From: JAWLGW01 sp964569055
GTDB taxonomy: Bacteria > Planctomycetota > J058
Reading direction: 5' to 3'
DNA: 18,185 bases
NCBI GenBank assembly: GCA_964569055.1
Contig: CAZMSZ010000132.1
Coordinates: 1 to 18,185, forward strand
The notes under the pieces are model-generated. The model was not told where the DNA came from and did not search any database. It was given only the letters and a program-made list of their open reading frames with translations. This document shows, in pieces, positions 1 through 7,317 of this stretch. Positions within the stretch are counted from its first letter, which is position 1. Every line of letters starts with the position of its first letter. Made by a program: the position numbers and the translations under genes.

Positions 1-1
1 G

Positions 2-1135
2 TCAGTCCCGCAGGAAGTGGCAGGTGTAGCCGCCCGGGTGCTTCTGCAGGTAGTCCTGGTGGTAGTCCTCCGCCGACCAGAACGGGCCGGCGGCCACGAT
101 CTCCGTCACGATCGGGCGCGGCCACTTGCCCGAGGCGTCGACGGCGGCCTTGACCCGCTCGGCCGCCTCGCGCTGCGCCTCGCTCGTGTAGAAGATCGCA
201 GAGCGGTACTGGGTGCCGACGTCGTTCCCCTGGCGGTTCTTGGTGGTCGGGTCGTGCATGCGGAAGAACCAGCCGAGCAGCTCCTCGTAGCTGAGCTGAG
301 CGGGGTCGAAGATCACCTCGATCGCCTCGGCGTGGCCGGTCTTGCCGGTCTTGACCAGGCTGTAGGTCGCCTGGGGGACGTCGCCGCCGGTGTAGCCCAC
401 CACCGTGTCGAGCACGCCCGGGATCTCGCGGATGATCTCCTCCATGCCCCAGAAGCAGCCGCCGGCCAGGACGGCGCGCTCGCGCTTGACCGGGGCCTCC
501 GTGGCCGCGCCCGCCGCGGGCGCCTTGGCGAGCCCGGCCGCCACGAACGGGCCGAGCAGGTGACCGTAGCCCTGGGCCTCCATCTCCTCGACCGGGACGA
601 ACCTCAGCGAGGCGGAGTTGATGCAGTAGCGCAGCCCGTCGGGCCCGGGCCCGTCCTCGAACACGTGCCCGAGGTGGGAGTCGGCGCCGCTCGAGCGCAC
701 CTCCACCCGGACCATGCCGTAGGAGCGGTCCTGGTGCTCGGTCACCGCCTCGGCGGCGAGCGGGCGGGTGAAGCTGGGCCAGCCCGTGCCCGAGGCGAAC
801 TTGTCGAGCGAGCTGAACAGCGGGTCGCCCGAGACCACGTCCACGTAGATCCCCGGCCGCTTCTCGTTCCAGTAGGCGTTGTCGAACGGCGGCTCGGTCC
901 CGCACTGCTGGGTCACCTGGAACTGGAGCGGCGTGAGCCGCTCCGCCAGCTCGTCCTCGCTCGGGGCCGGCCGCTCGGCCTGGCCCTGGACCGGGGCCGC
1001 GCTGGGCCCCTCGGCGCGCGCCTCTGCGCGCGGCGCCTGCTCCGGCGTGTTCATGACCTCCCCGCTCTCCTCGGTCGTGCAGCCCACGACCAGCGCCGCC
1101 ACCGCGAGCAGCGCGCTCACCTCGCTCGTGCGCAT
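2..1135 (-). CDS. Methionine sulfoxide reductase MsrB-MsrA fusion, lipoprotein
   Basis: A 377-residue bifunctional repair enzyme that reduces both methionine sulfoxide diastereomers. Residues 1-19 form a lipoprotein signal with lipobox VVGC (lipidated Cys19), so it should act outside the cytoplasm. A Pro/Ala/Glu-rich linker follows to about residue 65. The MsrB domain (about 66-195) has SGTGWPSF, HLGHVFEDGP and RYCINSASL, with catalytic Cys171. The usual resolving Cys of CGWPSF is Thr117, but Cys78 in TQQCGTEPPF could replace it. The MsrA domain (about 218-377) has GGCFWG with catalytic Cys227, and GYTCHF near the C terminus with Cys372 as candidate resolving residue. The B-then-A order is, to my knowledge, less usual than A-B. 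The ATG follows a GGAGGAG ribosome site. No thioredoxin-like partner is seen in the window. Confidence 0.95.
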   Translation of the reverse strand: MRTSEVSALLAVAALVVGCTTEESGEVMNTPEQAPRAEARAEGPSAAPVQGQAERPAPSEDELAERLTPLQFQVTQQCGTEPPFDNAYWNEKRPGIYVDVVSGDPLFSSLDKFASGTGWPSFTRPLAAEAVTEHQDRSYGMVRVEVRSSGADSHLGHVFEDGPGPDGLRYCINSASLRFVPVEEMEAQGYGHLLGPFVAAGLAKAPAAGAATEAPVKRERAVLAGGCFWGMEEIIREIPGVLDTVVGYTGGDVPQATYSLVKTGKTGHAEAIEVIFDPAQLSYEELLGWFFRMHDPTTKNRQGNDVGTQYRSAIFYTSEAQREAAERVKAAVDASGKWPRPIVTEIVAAGPFWSAEDYHQDYLQKHPGGYTCHFLRD

Positions 1136-1365
1136 CGGCTCTCCTCCGCTCGCGCGCGCGAGCTCGGCCCGACGCGCCCCCCCATCCTACGCCGCCCGTG
1201 CAGGACCGAAGCACCCGGACGAATACTCGTCCCGGCGCCGAGGCGCAAGGTGGCGGTCCGTCGCTCCGAAGCGGGGCGGGAGGCCCGCGCCGGAGCCCCG
1301 CAGGCCGGGAGTATGCTGGCCGCGGCCCGCCCCAGCCCGGCGCGCCGCTCCGAGGATCCTCCGGC
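1136..1365. promoter_or_regulatory. Divergent msrBA / hybrid-kinase intergenic region with inverted repeat
   Basis: This 230-bp region separates divergent start codons and must hold both promoters. It contains a perfect inverted repeat, GGACGA-ATAC-TCGTCC, at 1217-1232. The AATACT inside it (1222-1227) matches four of six bases of a -10 box in the plus direction. The site could be an operator or part of a promoter. No convincing -35 box was found, so function is inferred from position only. Confidence 0.35.
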
Positions 1366-3018
1366 ATGGGCGACCCGGCCCCTCTCGACGCGACCACCCT
1401 CCGGCTGCTCGCTCAGGCGAGCGACGCGCTCGCTGGGTCGACGCCGGTGGACGAGGCCCTGCTGCGAGTCGCGCGGCTCACGACCGAGGCCCTGGCCGAC
1501 GCCTGCCGGGTCGATCGGGCCAGCGACGAGGGCGCGCTCACGCGCTGCGCGGTCGTGCACCGCGACCCCGCGGGTGCCGGCCTCTACGCGGCGCTCGCGC
1601 CGCCCGCCTGCCAGGAGCCGGTCACGCGCCTGGTCGAGCTCACCGAGGGCGACCTCGCCCCCGAGGCGCGTGACGCCGCCTGCCTCGCCGCCTGGCGCGC
1701 GCAGGCGCCCGCGGCGGCGATCTACGTCCCGCTGCATGCGCGAGGGAGGCCGCTCGGCGTCATGACGCTGGTCGCCGAGGGCGCGCGCCGCTTCTCGCTG
1801 CTCGACGTGGCGCTCGCGACCGAGCTGGGCGCCCGCTGCGCCGCCGCGCTCGAGATCGCGCGGCTCGACGAGCAGCTCGCGCGGGCGCGCCACGCCGAGG
1901 CGGAGGCCCGCGGGCGAGGCGAGCGCAAGGACGACTTCCTGGCGCTCCTCGGCCACGAGCTGCGCAACCCGCTCGCGCCGCTGCGGAGCGCCCTGGAGGT
2001 GCTGCGCCGCGCCCCCGACCCCGCGCTCGCCGAGCGGGCCCGCGGGATCATGGAGCGACAGGTCGTGCACATGACGCGCCTCCTCGACGACCTCCTCGAC
2101 GTGTCGCGGATCACCCGCGGCAAGGTCCAGCTGCGGACCGAGCGCCTCGCCCTGCAGGACGTCGTGACGCACGCGCTCGAGCTGGCGCGGCCGCTCCTCG
2201 AGGCCCGGCGCCACCGGGTCGACGTCGAGCTCCCCCCCGAGCCGCTGTGGGTCTCGGGCGACCAGGTCCGACTCGAGCAGGTGGTCGCCAACCTGCTCGC
2301 CAACGCGGCCCGCTACACCCCGAGCGGCGGCAACGTCGGGGTCGCCCTCGCCCGCACCGAGCAGGGCGCCACGCTGCGCGTGCGCGACGACGGGGTGGGG
2401 ATCGAGCGCGGCCTGCTCACCAAGATCTTCGAGCCGTTCACGCAGGTCCGCCCGCTGGGGGCCTCCTCGGCCGGCCTCGGGATCGGCCTGACGCTGGTCC
2501 GCGAGCTGGTGGTCCTGCACGGCGGCCGGGTCGAGGCGCGCAGCTCCGGGCTGGGGCACGGGAGCGAGTTCGTGGTGACCCTACCGACCCTGGACGTCCC
2601 CCCCGGGGAGGAGCCGCGTCCCATGTCGAGCGCCGACGCACCCCCACCGCCGAGCGCGCTGCGGATCCTGCTCGTGGACGACAACGAGGACGCGACCGAG
2701 ACCCTGGCCGAGATCCTGCGGATCAGCGGCCACGAGGTGCGCACGGCCTACGACGGGACCGCCGCGCTCGCTGCGGCCCCGCGCTTCGGGCCCGACGTGG
2801 TGATCCTCGACATCGGCCTGCCGGACATGTCGGGCCACGAGGTGGCGCGCGCGCTCCGCGCCGCCGGCCTCGATGGCGCGGTGCTCGTCGGCCTGAGCGG
2901 GTTCGGCGCGCCCGAGGACCACGACCGGGCGCGCGAGGCCGGCTTCGACCACTACCTGCTGAAGCCGACCTCGCTGGCCGAGATCGAGGCGCTCCTGGCG
3001 CGCGCCGTCCCACGCTGA
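1366..3018 (+). CDS. Soluble GAF-domain hybrid histidine kinase with C-terminal receiver
   Basis: A 550-residue hybrid two-component sensor kinase. No membrane segment or signal peptide is visible, so it should be cytoplasmic. The N-terminal part (about 10-165) looks like a GAF sensor domain and is followed by a charged Ala/Glu/Arg linker. HisKA carries GHELRNPL with phospho-acceptor His197. The ATPase domain shows the N box NLLANAARYT (Asn313), the G1 box RDDGVGIE (Asp342), the F box IFEPFTQ and the G2 box GLGIGL. The C-terminal receiver (about 430-550) has the acidic pair Asp438/Asp439, phospho-acceptor Asp482 in LDIGLPD, and Lys533 in LLKP. All catalytic residues are present. The ATG at 1366 is chosen because a GAGGA site lies nine bases upstream; an in-frame ATG at 1198 would add a low-complexity Arg/Gly-rich stretch. 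Output partner and signal are unknown. Confidence 0.93.
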   Translation: MGDPAPLDATTLRLLAQASDALAGSTPVDEALLRVARLTTEALADACRVDRASDEGALTRCAVVHRDPAGAGLYAALAPPACQEPVTRLVELTEGDLAPEARDAACLAAWRAQAPAAAIYVPLHARGRPLGVMTLVAEGARRFSLLDVALATELGARCAAALEIARLDEQLARARHAEAEARGRGERKDDFLALLGHELRNPLAPLRSALEVLRRAPDPALAERARGIMERQVVHMTRLLDDLLDVSRITRGKVQLRTERLALQDVVTHALELARPLLEARRHRVDVELPPEPLWVSGDQVRLEQVVANLLANAARYTPSGGNVGVALARTEQGATLRVRDDGVGIERGLLTKIFEPFTQVRPLGASSAGLGIGLTLVRELVVLHGGRVEARSSGLGHGSEFVVTLPTLDVPPGEEPRPMSSADAPPPPSALRILLVDDNEDATETLAEILRISGHEVRTAYDGTAALAAAPRFGPDVVILDIGLPDMSGHEVARALRAAGLDGAVLVGLSGFGAPEDHDRAREAGFDHYLLKPTSLAEIEALLARAVPR

Positions 3019-3104
3019 TCGGAAGGCGACGAGCCCAGGCGTGCGAATTGGAAGCGGCGGTCGCCTGGAAGCGGCCCTCGCTGAACCCGCCTCTCGCTCC
3101 CCCG
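3019..3104. other. Convergent intergenic gap with possible hairpin
   Basis: An 86-bp gap between two converging genes. CCAGGCG at 3035-3041 pairs perfectly with CGCCTGG at 3062-3068 across a 20-base loop. There is no T-run on either side, so this is at most a weak or factor-dependent bidirectional terminator. Confidence 0.2.
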
Positions 3105-4451
3105 CTACGCCTCGCTCGTCGGCTGCGGCGCGGCCTCGGCCTCCGCCGACGCGGCCTCCGCGGTCGCCTCGCCGTCCGCGGCCTCGCCGGGCGCGCCCTT
3201 GGCGTGGCTCTGGACCCAGTGCCCGAGCAGCCCCTTGAAGTGGTAGTAGAACGCCTTGTGCTCGTGGGGCGGGAAGATCCCCTGCACCGTGGTCTCGAGG
3301 ATCTCGTCGAACTCGGGGCTCTGGATCACGTCCCACATCGCGGCGTCGATCTCGCCGAGCACCTCCTCGCAGAACTCGGCGAACTGCGCCTTCTGGAAGT
3401 GCTCGTCCGCGAGCGCCTCGTAGGCCGTGAGCTTCTCCTGGTAGCTCCGGTCCGAGTCGCCGACCTCGAAGAACGGCTTGGGGTCGAGCGCGATCTGCAT
3501 GGGCCGCTCGGTGAGCGTGCAGAACAGGCTCCAGGAGAGGAGGGCCTTGATCGCCCAGGGGAAGTAGTAGTGCAGGCTGGTGACGGCGATGTCCGGGCAG
3601 GCGTTGGCGAAGTCGATCGGATGGACCACGCCGTCCTTGTGGATCGTCTCGCAGGAGTTGAAGTCCCAGCGGAAGAACGCGTTGATCAGCTTGGTGATGA
3701 TCCGGACCTCGCGCCCGTGCTCGGGCGAGAGGAAGCCGTGGTCGATCACGTAGCGGGCGTGGTGCGGCTTCTCGGGGGCGAAGCGCAGGCTCATGACCTG
3801 CGGCCCGATCGCCAGCGAGCGGCAGAACACGTCGTAGTCGTTGATCCCCTGCTGCAGGTGCATCAGCGTCTGGCCCGAGGCGTCGTACGCCTTGAGCAGC
3901 ATCTGCCGGTCCTTGATCCGGGTGACGTCGCGCCAGCCGCCCCCGTCGAACGGCTTCATGTAGAGCGGGTAGCCGCCCACCTTCTCGGCGACCTCGCCGA
4001 GGTCGAACAGGTCGTGGTAGCGCTCCGCCGTGCGCCGGTACTTCTCCTTGTAGGCCTCCGGCCCCTGCTTCTGCGGGACCAGCCACGTCTCGGGGATGTG
4101 CAGCCCGAGCCGGATCATGGCGCAGTAGGCGGAGTGCTTCTCCATGCTCTGGAAGGTGAACGGGTTGTTGAGCAGGTAGGTGTCGTTGACCAGCGCCGCC
4201 TTCTTGAGCCACTCCCGCGGGGTGAAGTGCCAGTAGGCGAGGCGGTCGATCACCACGTCGTACTTGCTCGGGTGGCGCAGCGAGAACGGGTCGATCCGCA
4301 GGCGGCGGACCTCGACCTCGTAGGTCTGGCCGCGGTAGCTGAAGCGCGACCCGAGGCGGCGGGCGAGGGCCTCGAACGCGTCGGGCCAGTCGAGCTCGTC
4401 GCCGACGAGCAGGCCGATGGTCTTCTTGATGGGGGTGCCTTGGGTGCTCAT
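3105..4451 (-). CDS. ATP-grasp family protein A (RimK/GshB-like putative ligase)
   Basis: A 448-residue protein with an ATP-grasp fold, a family that typically activates a carboxylate as acyl phosphate and joins it to an amine or thiol. Residues 1-95 look like the pre-ATP-grasp domain. YPLYMKPFDGGGW (Lys166) resembles the ATP-binding lysine strand and glycine-rich loop. Candidate metal-binding residues are Glu268, Asp280 and Asn283 in HPIDFANACPD. The last 30 residues are an Ala/Glu/Pro-rich, probably disordered tail. It lacks the HMEWF signature of the other three ATP-grasp proteins here and is only distantly related to them. The ATG overlaps the stop of the upstream esterase (ATGA), so translation is probably coupled. 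In-frame sequence upstream of 4451 lies across the esterase genes and is not coding. The substrate is unknown. Confidence 0.8.
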   Translation of the reverse strand: MSTQGTPIKKTIGLLVGDELDWPDAFEALARRLGSRFSYRGQTYEVEVRRLRIDPFSLRHPSKYDVVIDRLAYWHFTPREWLKKAALVNDTYLLNNPFTFQSMEKHSAYCAMIRLGLHIPETWLVPQKQGPEAYKEKYRRTAERYHDLFDLGEVAEKVGGYPLYMKPFDGGGWRDVTRIKDRQMLLKAYDASGQTLMHLQQGINDYDVFCRSLAIGPQVMSLRFAPEKPHHARYVIDHGFLSPEHGREVRIITKLINAFFRWDFNSCETIHKDGVVHPIDFANACPDIAVTSLHYYFPWAIKALLSWSLFCTLTERPMQIALDPKPFFEVGDSDRSYQEKLTAYEALADEHFQKAQFAEFCEEVLGEIDAAMWDVIQSPEFDEILETTVQGIFPPHEHKAFYYHFKGLLGHWVQSHAKGAPGEAADGEATAEAASAEAEAAPQPTSEA

Positions 4452-5212
4452 GCGATCTCGCTCAGGTACTTGGGGAGCATGGCCCGCCAGGTGGGCCAGT
4501 CGTGGTCGTAGTCCTTGCCCCAGGGGTCGACCCGGTTGGGGACGCCCTTGGCGCCGAGCAGCTTGGCCATGCGCCAGTCCTGCGCCGGGTCCTCCCAGCG
4601 GCCGCCGCCGTGGGCGAACAGGATCACGCGCTTGCGCAGCTGCCGCAGCTGCTCCGACTCGGCGAGGTTGCGCAGGTAGTGGAGCGGCGAGGAGAAGTAG
4701 AAGTCGAGGTCCATGCGCTTGAGCGGCTCGCCGTCGGTGTCCTTGATGAACCGCTCGACGTCGTAGGTGCCGCTCAGGCAGATCGCCCGGGAGAAGGCGT
4801 CGGGGTGGCGACAGATCGAGGCCAGCGCGTTGAAGGCGCCGATCGAGGCCCCGGCCACGACGATGTCGATCTCCGGCGACTTGCAGTCGGCCCGGATCGC
4901 GGGGACCACCTCGCGGTAGACGTAGCCGTCGAACTGGTTCTGCAGCCAGGTGCAGTGGCGCGCCGACTTGGTCCGGTCGCCCCAGGCCCGCGCGGCCAGG
5001 CTGTCGACCGAGTAGACCTTGATCTTGCCCCCGGCGATCAGCGGCTCGAGCATGCGGATCATGAGCATCCGCTCGATCTCCTCCGCGTCGCCGCCGGCGG
5101 TCGGGAACACCAGCACGGGCTGGCCGAGGTGGCCCCAGCGCACGAGCTGGGTGTCGTGCTCGACCCGCTGCGAATACCACGACGTCTTGCTCTTCACGTC
5201 CGTCTCCACCAT
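4448..5212 (-). CDS. Putative esterase, alpha/beta-hydrolase (small, single domain)
   Basis: A 254-residue alpha/beta-hydrolase of the putative-esterase type. It has the nucleophile elbow GASIG (Ser123), a likely catalytic His237 in YDHDWPTW near the C terminus, and acid candidates Glu207/Asp208 in GGGRWEDP. No signal peptide is seen, so it is probably cytoplasmic. It corresponds to the catalytic half of the neighbouring esterase at 5219-6373, with the same nucleophile context and His-x-Trp ending, but lacks that protein's N-terminal domain. It starts six bases after that gene's stop and overlaps the next gene by four bases, so the three are very likely co-transcribed. It could cleave an ester or amide, or act as an acyltransferase as mycolyltransferase relatives do. 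The substrate is not deducible from sequence. Confidence 0.82.
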   Translation of the reverse strand: MVETDVKSKTSWYSQRVEHDTQLVRWGHLGQPVLVFPTAGGDAEEIERMLMIRMLEPLIAGGKIKVYSVDSLAARAWGDRTKSARHCTWLQNQFDGYVYREVVPAIRADCKSPEIDIVVAGASIGAFNALASICRHPDAFSRAICLSGTYDVERFIKDTDGEPLKRMDLDFYFSSPLHYLRNLAESEQLRQLRKRVILFAHGGGRWEDPAQDWRMAKLLGAKGVPNRVDPWGKDYDHDWPTWRAMLPKYLSEIA

Positions 5213-5218
5213 GGGCGC

Positions 5219-6373
5219 CTACTCGTACACCAGCCAGAGCGGACCCGGGAACAGCCAGGACAGGCCGGCCCGCAGCCGATCGCGCCAGTTCTCCCAGTTG
5301 TGACCGTCGCGCGCCTCCACGAACTTGACCGCGATCCCGCAGTCCTGGAGGAGCGGCACGAGCGAGCGGTTCTCGTAGATCAGCGACTCGTAGATCCCGC
5401 AGCTCATGAAGATCTTCTCGGCCGGCCGACCGGGCGCGGCCCGGAACTCGTTCATGAAGGCGACCACCGGGTCGAAGGCGGGCCCGCGCGAGTGGGTGCC
5501 GATGTCGGTGAACGCGAACGAGCCCGATTGGAGCAGGAGGTTGCCGAACGTCCCGGGGTAGCGCCAGGCCGTCGAGAGGCTGGCCACCCCGCCGAAGCTG
5601 GCGCCCATGACGCAGCGCGAGAGGGCGCGGTCCTCGATGGGGTAGCGCTCGGCGAGCAGCGGGAGCACCTCCTCGACGATGTGCGCCGCGTGGCGCGGGT
5701 CGCCGGCGTACTCCCGCAGCCGGTCGTAGGCGTCGCAGAACCCCACCACCATGGGCGGGATCTCGAGCCGGTGGATCAGGTTGTCGAGCACGTCCTTGAA
5801 GGCGGAGTAGCGCAGGTAGTCGTTGCCGTCGTGGACGATCAGGAGCGGGTAGCGGCGCGTCTCGCGGTAGCGGGCGGGCAGGTAGACCTGGATCCGCCGC
5901 CGCCCCCCGAACACCTTGCTGTCGACCCGCATGTTGACCAGGCGCCCCTGCCGGGCGTCCTCGTGGGGGAAGGTCCACTCGGGGCGCTCGTAGCCGAGCG
6001 TGGTGCACACCGAGTTGGCGCCGTAGGGGTCGCGCGCCTCGAGCGGGTTGAGCGGGTCGCGGATCAAGACGGCGCGGTCGCCGTAGTCGATCAGCAGCTT
6101 GTACTCGAGGCGCGAGCCGCGCCGCAGGTCGACGGTCAGGTACCAGAAGTCGGTCCCCTCGACCCGGTGGAACTCCTGCGAGGTGGGCAGCCCGAAGATC
6201 CAGTGCTGCCAGCGGACCATGTTCGCCTCGCCGCGGAACACGAACGTGGCGCGGGAGCCCTCGCGCAGCGGGAAGGGGGCGTGCTTCTCGACGAAGGCGT
6301 CGAGGGCGGCCCCGTCGGGGGTGCCGTCCGCCAGCAGCTCGTCGATCGCGGGCGAGCCGGTCGTGGTGGTCAT
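5219..6373 (-). CDS. Enterochelin-esterase-like hydrolase with N-terminal E-set-like domain
   Basis: A 384-residue protein. Residues about 35-130 resemble the beta-sandwich (E-set/CBM48-like) domain found before the catalytic domain in enterochelin-esterase-like proteins, with the typical run of Trp and Tyr residues and IRDPLNP. The alpha/beta-hydrolase domain (about 145-380) has GASFGG (Ser259), CGIYES (Glu329 as possible acid) and DGHNWENW (His358), giving a complete triad. No signal peptide is visible. The ATG at 6373 overlaps the stop of the S51-like gene by four bases. Siderophore hydrolysis is known for part of this family, but no siderophore biosynthesis or uptake gene is nearby, so I do not assign that role. 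It may hydrolyse or transfer an acyl group in the pathway of the flanking ATP-grasp genes. Confidence 0.85.
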   Translation of the reverse strand: MTTTTGSPAIDELLADGTPDGAALDAFVEKHAPFPLREGSRATFVFRGEANMVRWQHWIFGLPTSQEFHRVEGTDFWYLTVDLRRGSRLEYKLLIDYGDRAVLIRDPLNPLEARDPYGANSVCTTLGYERPEWTFPHEDARQGRLVNMRVDSKVFGGRRRIQVYLPARYRETRRYPLLIVHDGNDYLRYSAFKDVLDNLIHRLEIPPMVVGFCDAYDRLREYAGDPRHAAHIVEEVLPLLAERYPIEDRALSRCVMGASFGGVASLSTAWRYPGTFGNLLLQSGSFAFTDIGTHSRGPAFDPVVAFMNEFRAAPGRPAEKIFMSCGIYESLIYENRSLVPLLQDCGIAVKFVEARDGHNWENWRDRLRAGLSWLFPGPLWLVYE

Positions 6374-7317
6374 GGGGCGACCATCCCCACGAGCTTGCCC
6401 TTGGAGGTGAACCGCCGGGTCGGGCCGAGCGCCGACCAGCCGCGGCCGTCCCAGCGGATCCCGCAGCCCTCGTCGAGGGCCACGCAGGTCGCGGGGTCGA
6501 ACCGCTCGGCGAAGGCGCCCACGCGGGGGCGGTCGTCGAGCTTGAGCCGCGTGCCGGCGTGGGGCAGCGCGACCACGCGCGGCGCGAGCCCGAGCCCGTC
6601 GTCGTAGACCTCCGGGTCGCCCTTCCCCTGGGGAGGGTGGTCGTGGAACAGCACGATCCGCTCGGTGAGGACCATGGCCCCGGCCGACCAGGCCACGATC
6701 GGCTTGCGCTCGAGCAGCGGGCCGAGGTCGAACAGGGTGAGCTGGTCGATCAGCGCGCCCACGTGCCCGCCCGCGATCAGCACCGCCGCGCAGCCGGCGA
6801 GCTCCTCGGCGACCTTGGCCCGCGTCTCCGCCACCGCCTTGCGCTCGACCGGGGCCCACAGGTCCTGGAACGCGCCGTGGATCCCGCGGATCTGGTTGAG
6901 GTAGTGGGCGTCGAGGTCGGCCACCGCGCGCAGCGCGTGGGCCCGCTCGGCCGGGAGCAGCTCCATGCGCGGGAGCTTGATCTGCTGCAGGCTGCGCACC
7001 GTCTGCAGGGCCGGGCCGAGGCGCCGCCGGTAGAGCGTCTGCGCCACCCGCAGCCGGTCGTTGCGGTCGGTGATCGCGTCGGCCAGCGGCTTGTCACGCT
7101 TGAGCGCCTGCTCGTGGCGCCGGAACAGCTGCAGGTTGACCGTCTCGCGCAGCACGTGCTGCGCGAGCTGGTCGAGCTCCCCCTCGCGCTCCTCCCAGCC
7201 GCCGGTGATCACCGCGAGCGGCCCGTCGACCCCCTCGGCGTCGAGGACGTCCTTGACGAAGGGGCGGCGGCGCTGGGGTCCGAGGAGCGTGACGGAGGTC
7301 ATGAGGTCAGCCGGCAT
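6370..7317 (-). CDS. Peptidase S51 / cyanophycinase-like serine hydrolase
   Basis: A 315-residue protein with hallmarks of the S51 family (cyanophycinase, dipeptidase E), whose fold resembles class I glutamine amidotransferases. AWSAGA holds the candidate nucleophile Ser211, LIAGGHVG (about 181-187) fits the oxyanion region, and His253 in LPHAG is the candidate catalytic histidine. Between the first strand (LAVITGGW) and the GGH motif lies a long, charged, helical insert of roughly 115 residues that I do not recognise from cyanophycinases. Known relatives cut beta-Asp-Arg polymers or Asp-X dipeptides; here the substrate is unknown. The ATG at 7317 overlaps ligase B by 11 bases. ATG 7302 is an alternative that removes the overlap, and neither has a clear ribosome site. 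Confidence 0.72.
   Translation of the reverse strand: MPADLMTSVTLLGPQRRRPFVKDVLDAEGVDGPLAVITGGWEEREGELDQLAQHVLRETVNLQLFRRHEQALKRDKPLADAITDRNDRLRVAQTLYRRRLGPALQTVRSLQQIKLPRMELLPAERAHALRAVADLDAHYLNQIRGIHGAFQDLWAPVERKAVAETRAKVAEELAGCAAVLIAGGHVGALIDQLTLFDLGPLLERKPIVAWSAGAMVLTERIVLFHDHPPQGKGDPEVYDDGLGLAPRVVALPHAGTRLKLDDRPRVGAFAERFDPATCVALDEGCGIRWDGRGWSALGPTRRFTSKGKLVGMVAP

Noticed and set aside
5219..6373. Siderophore (enterobactin-type) esterase
   Set aside because: The fold matches, but no siderophore synthesis, receptor or transporter genes are in the window.
4502..6607. Long plus-strand open frame opposite the two esterases and S51-like gene
   Set aside because: Its translation is Val/Arg/Gly/His/Asp-rich low complexity typical of antisense frames in very GC-rich DNA, while the minus strand shows clear catalytic motifs.
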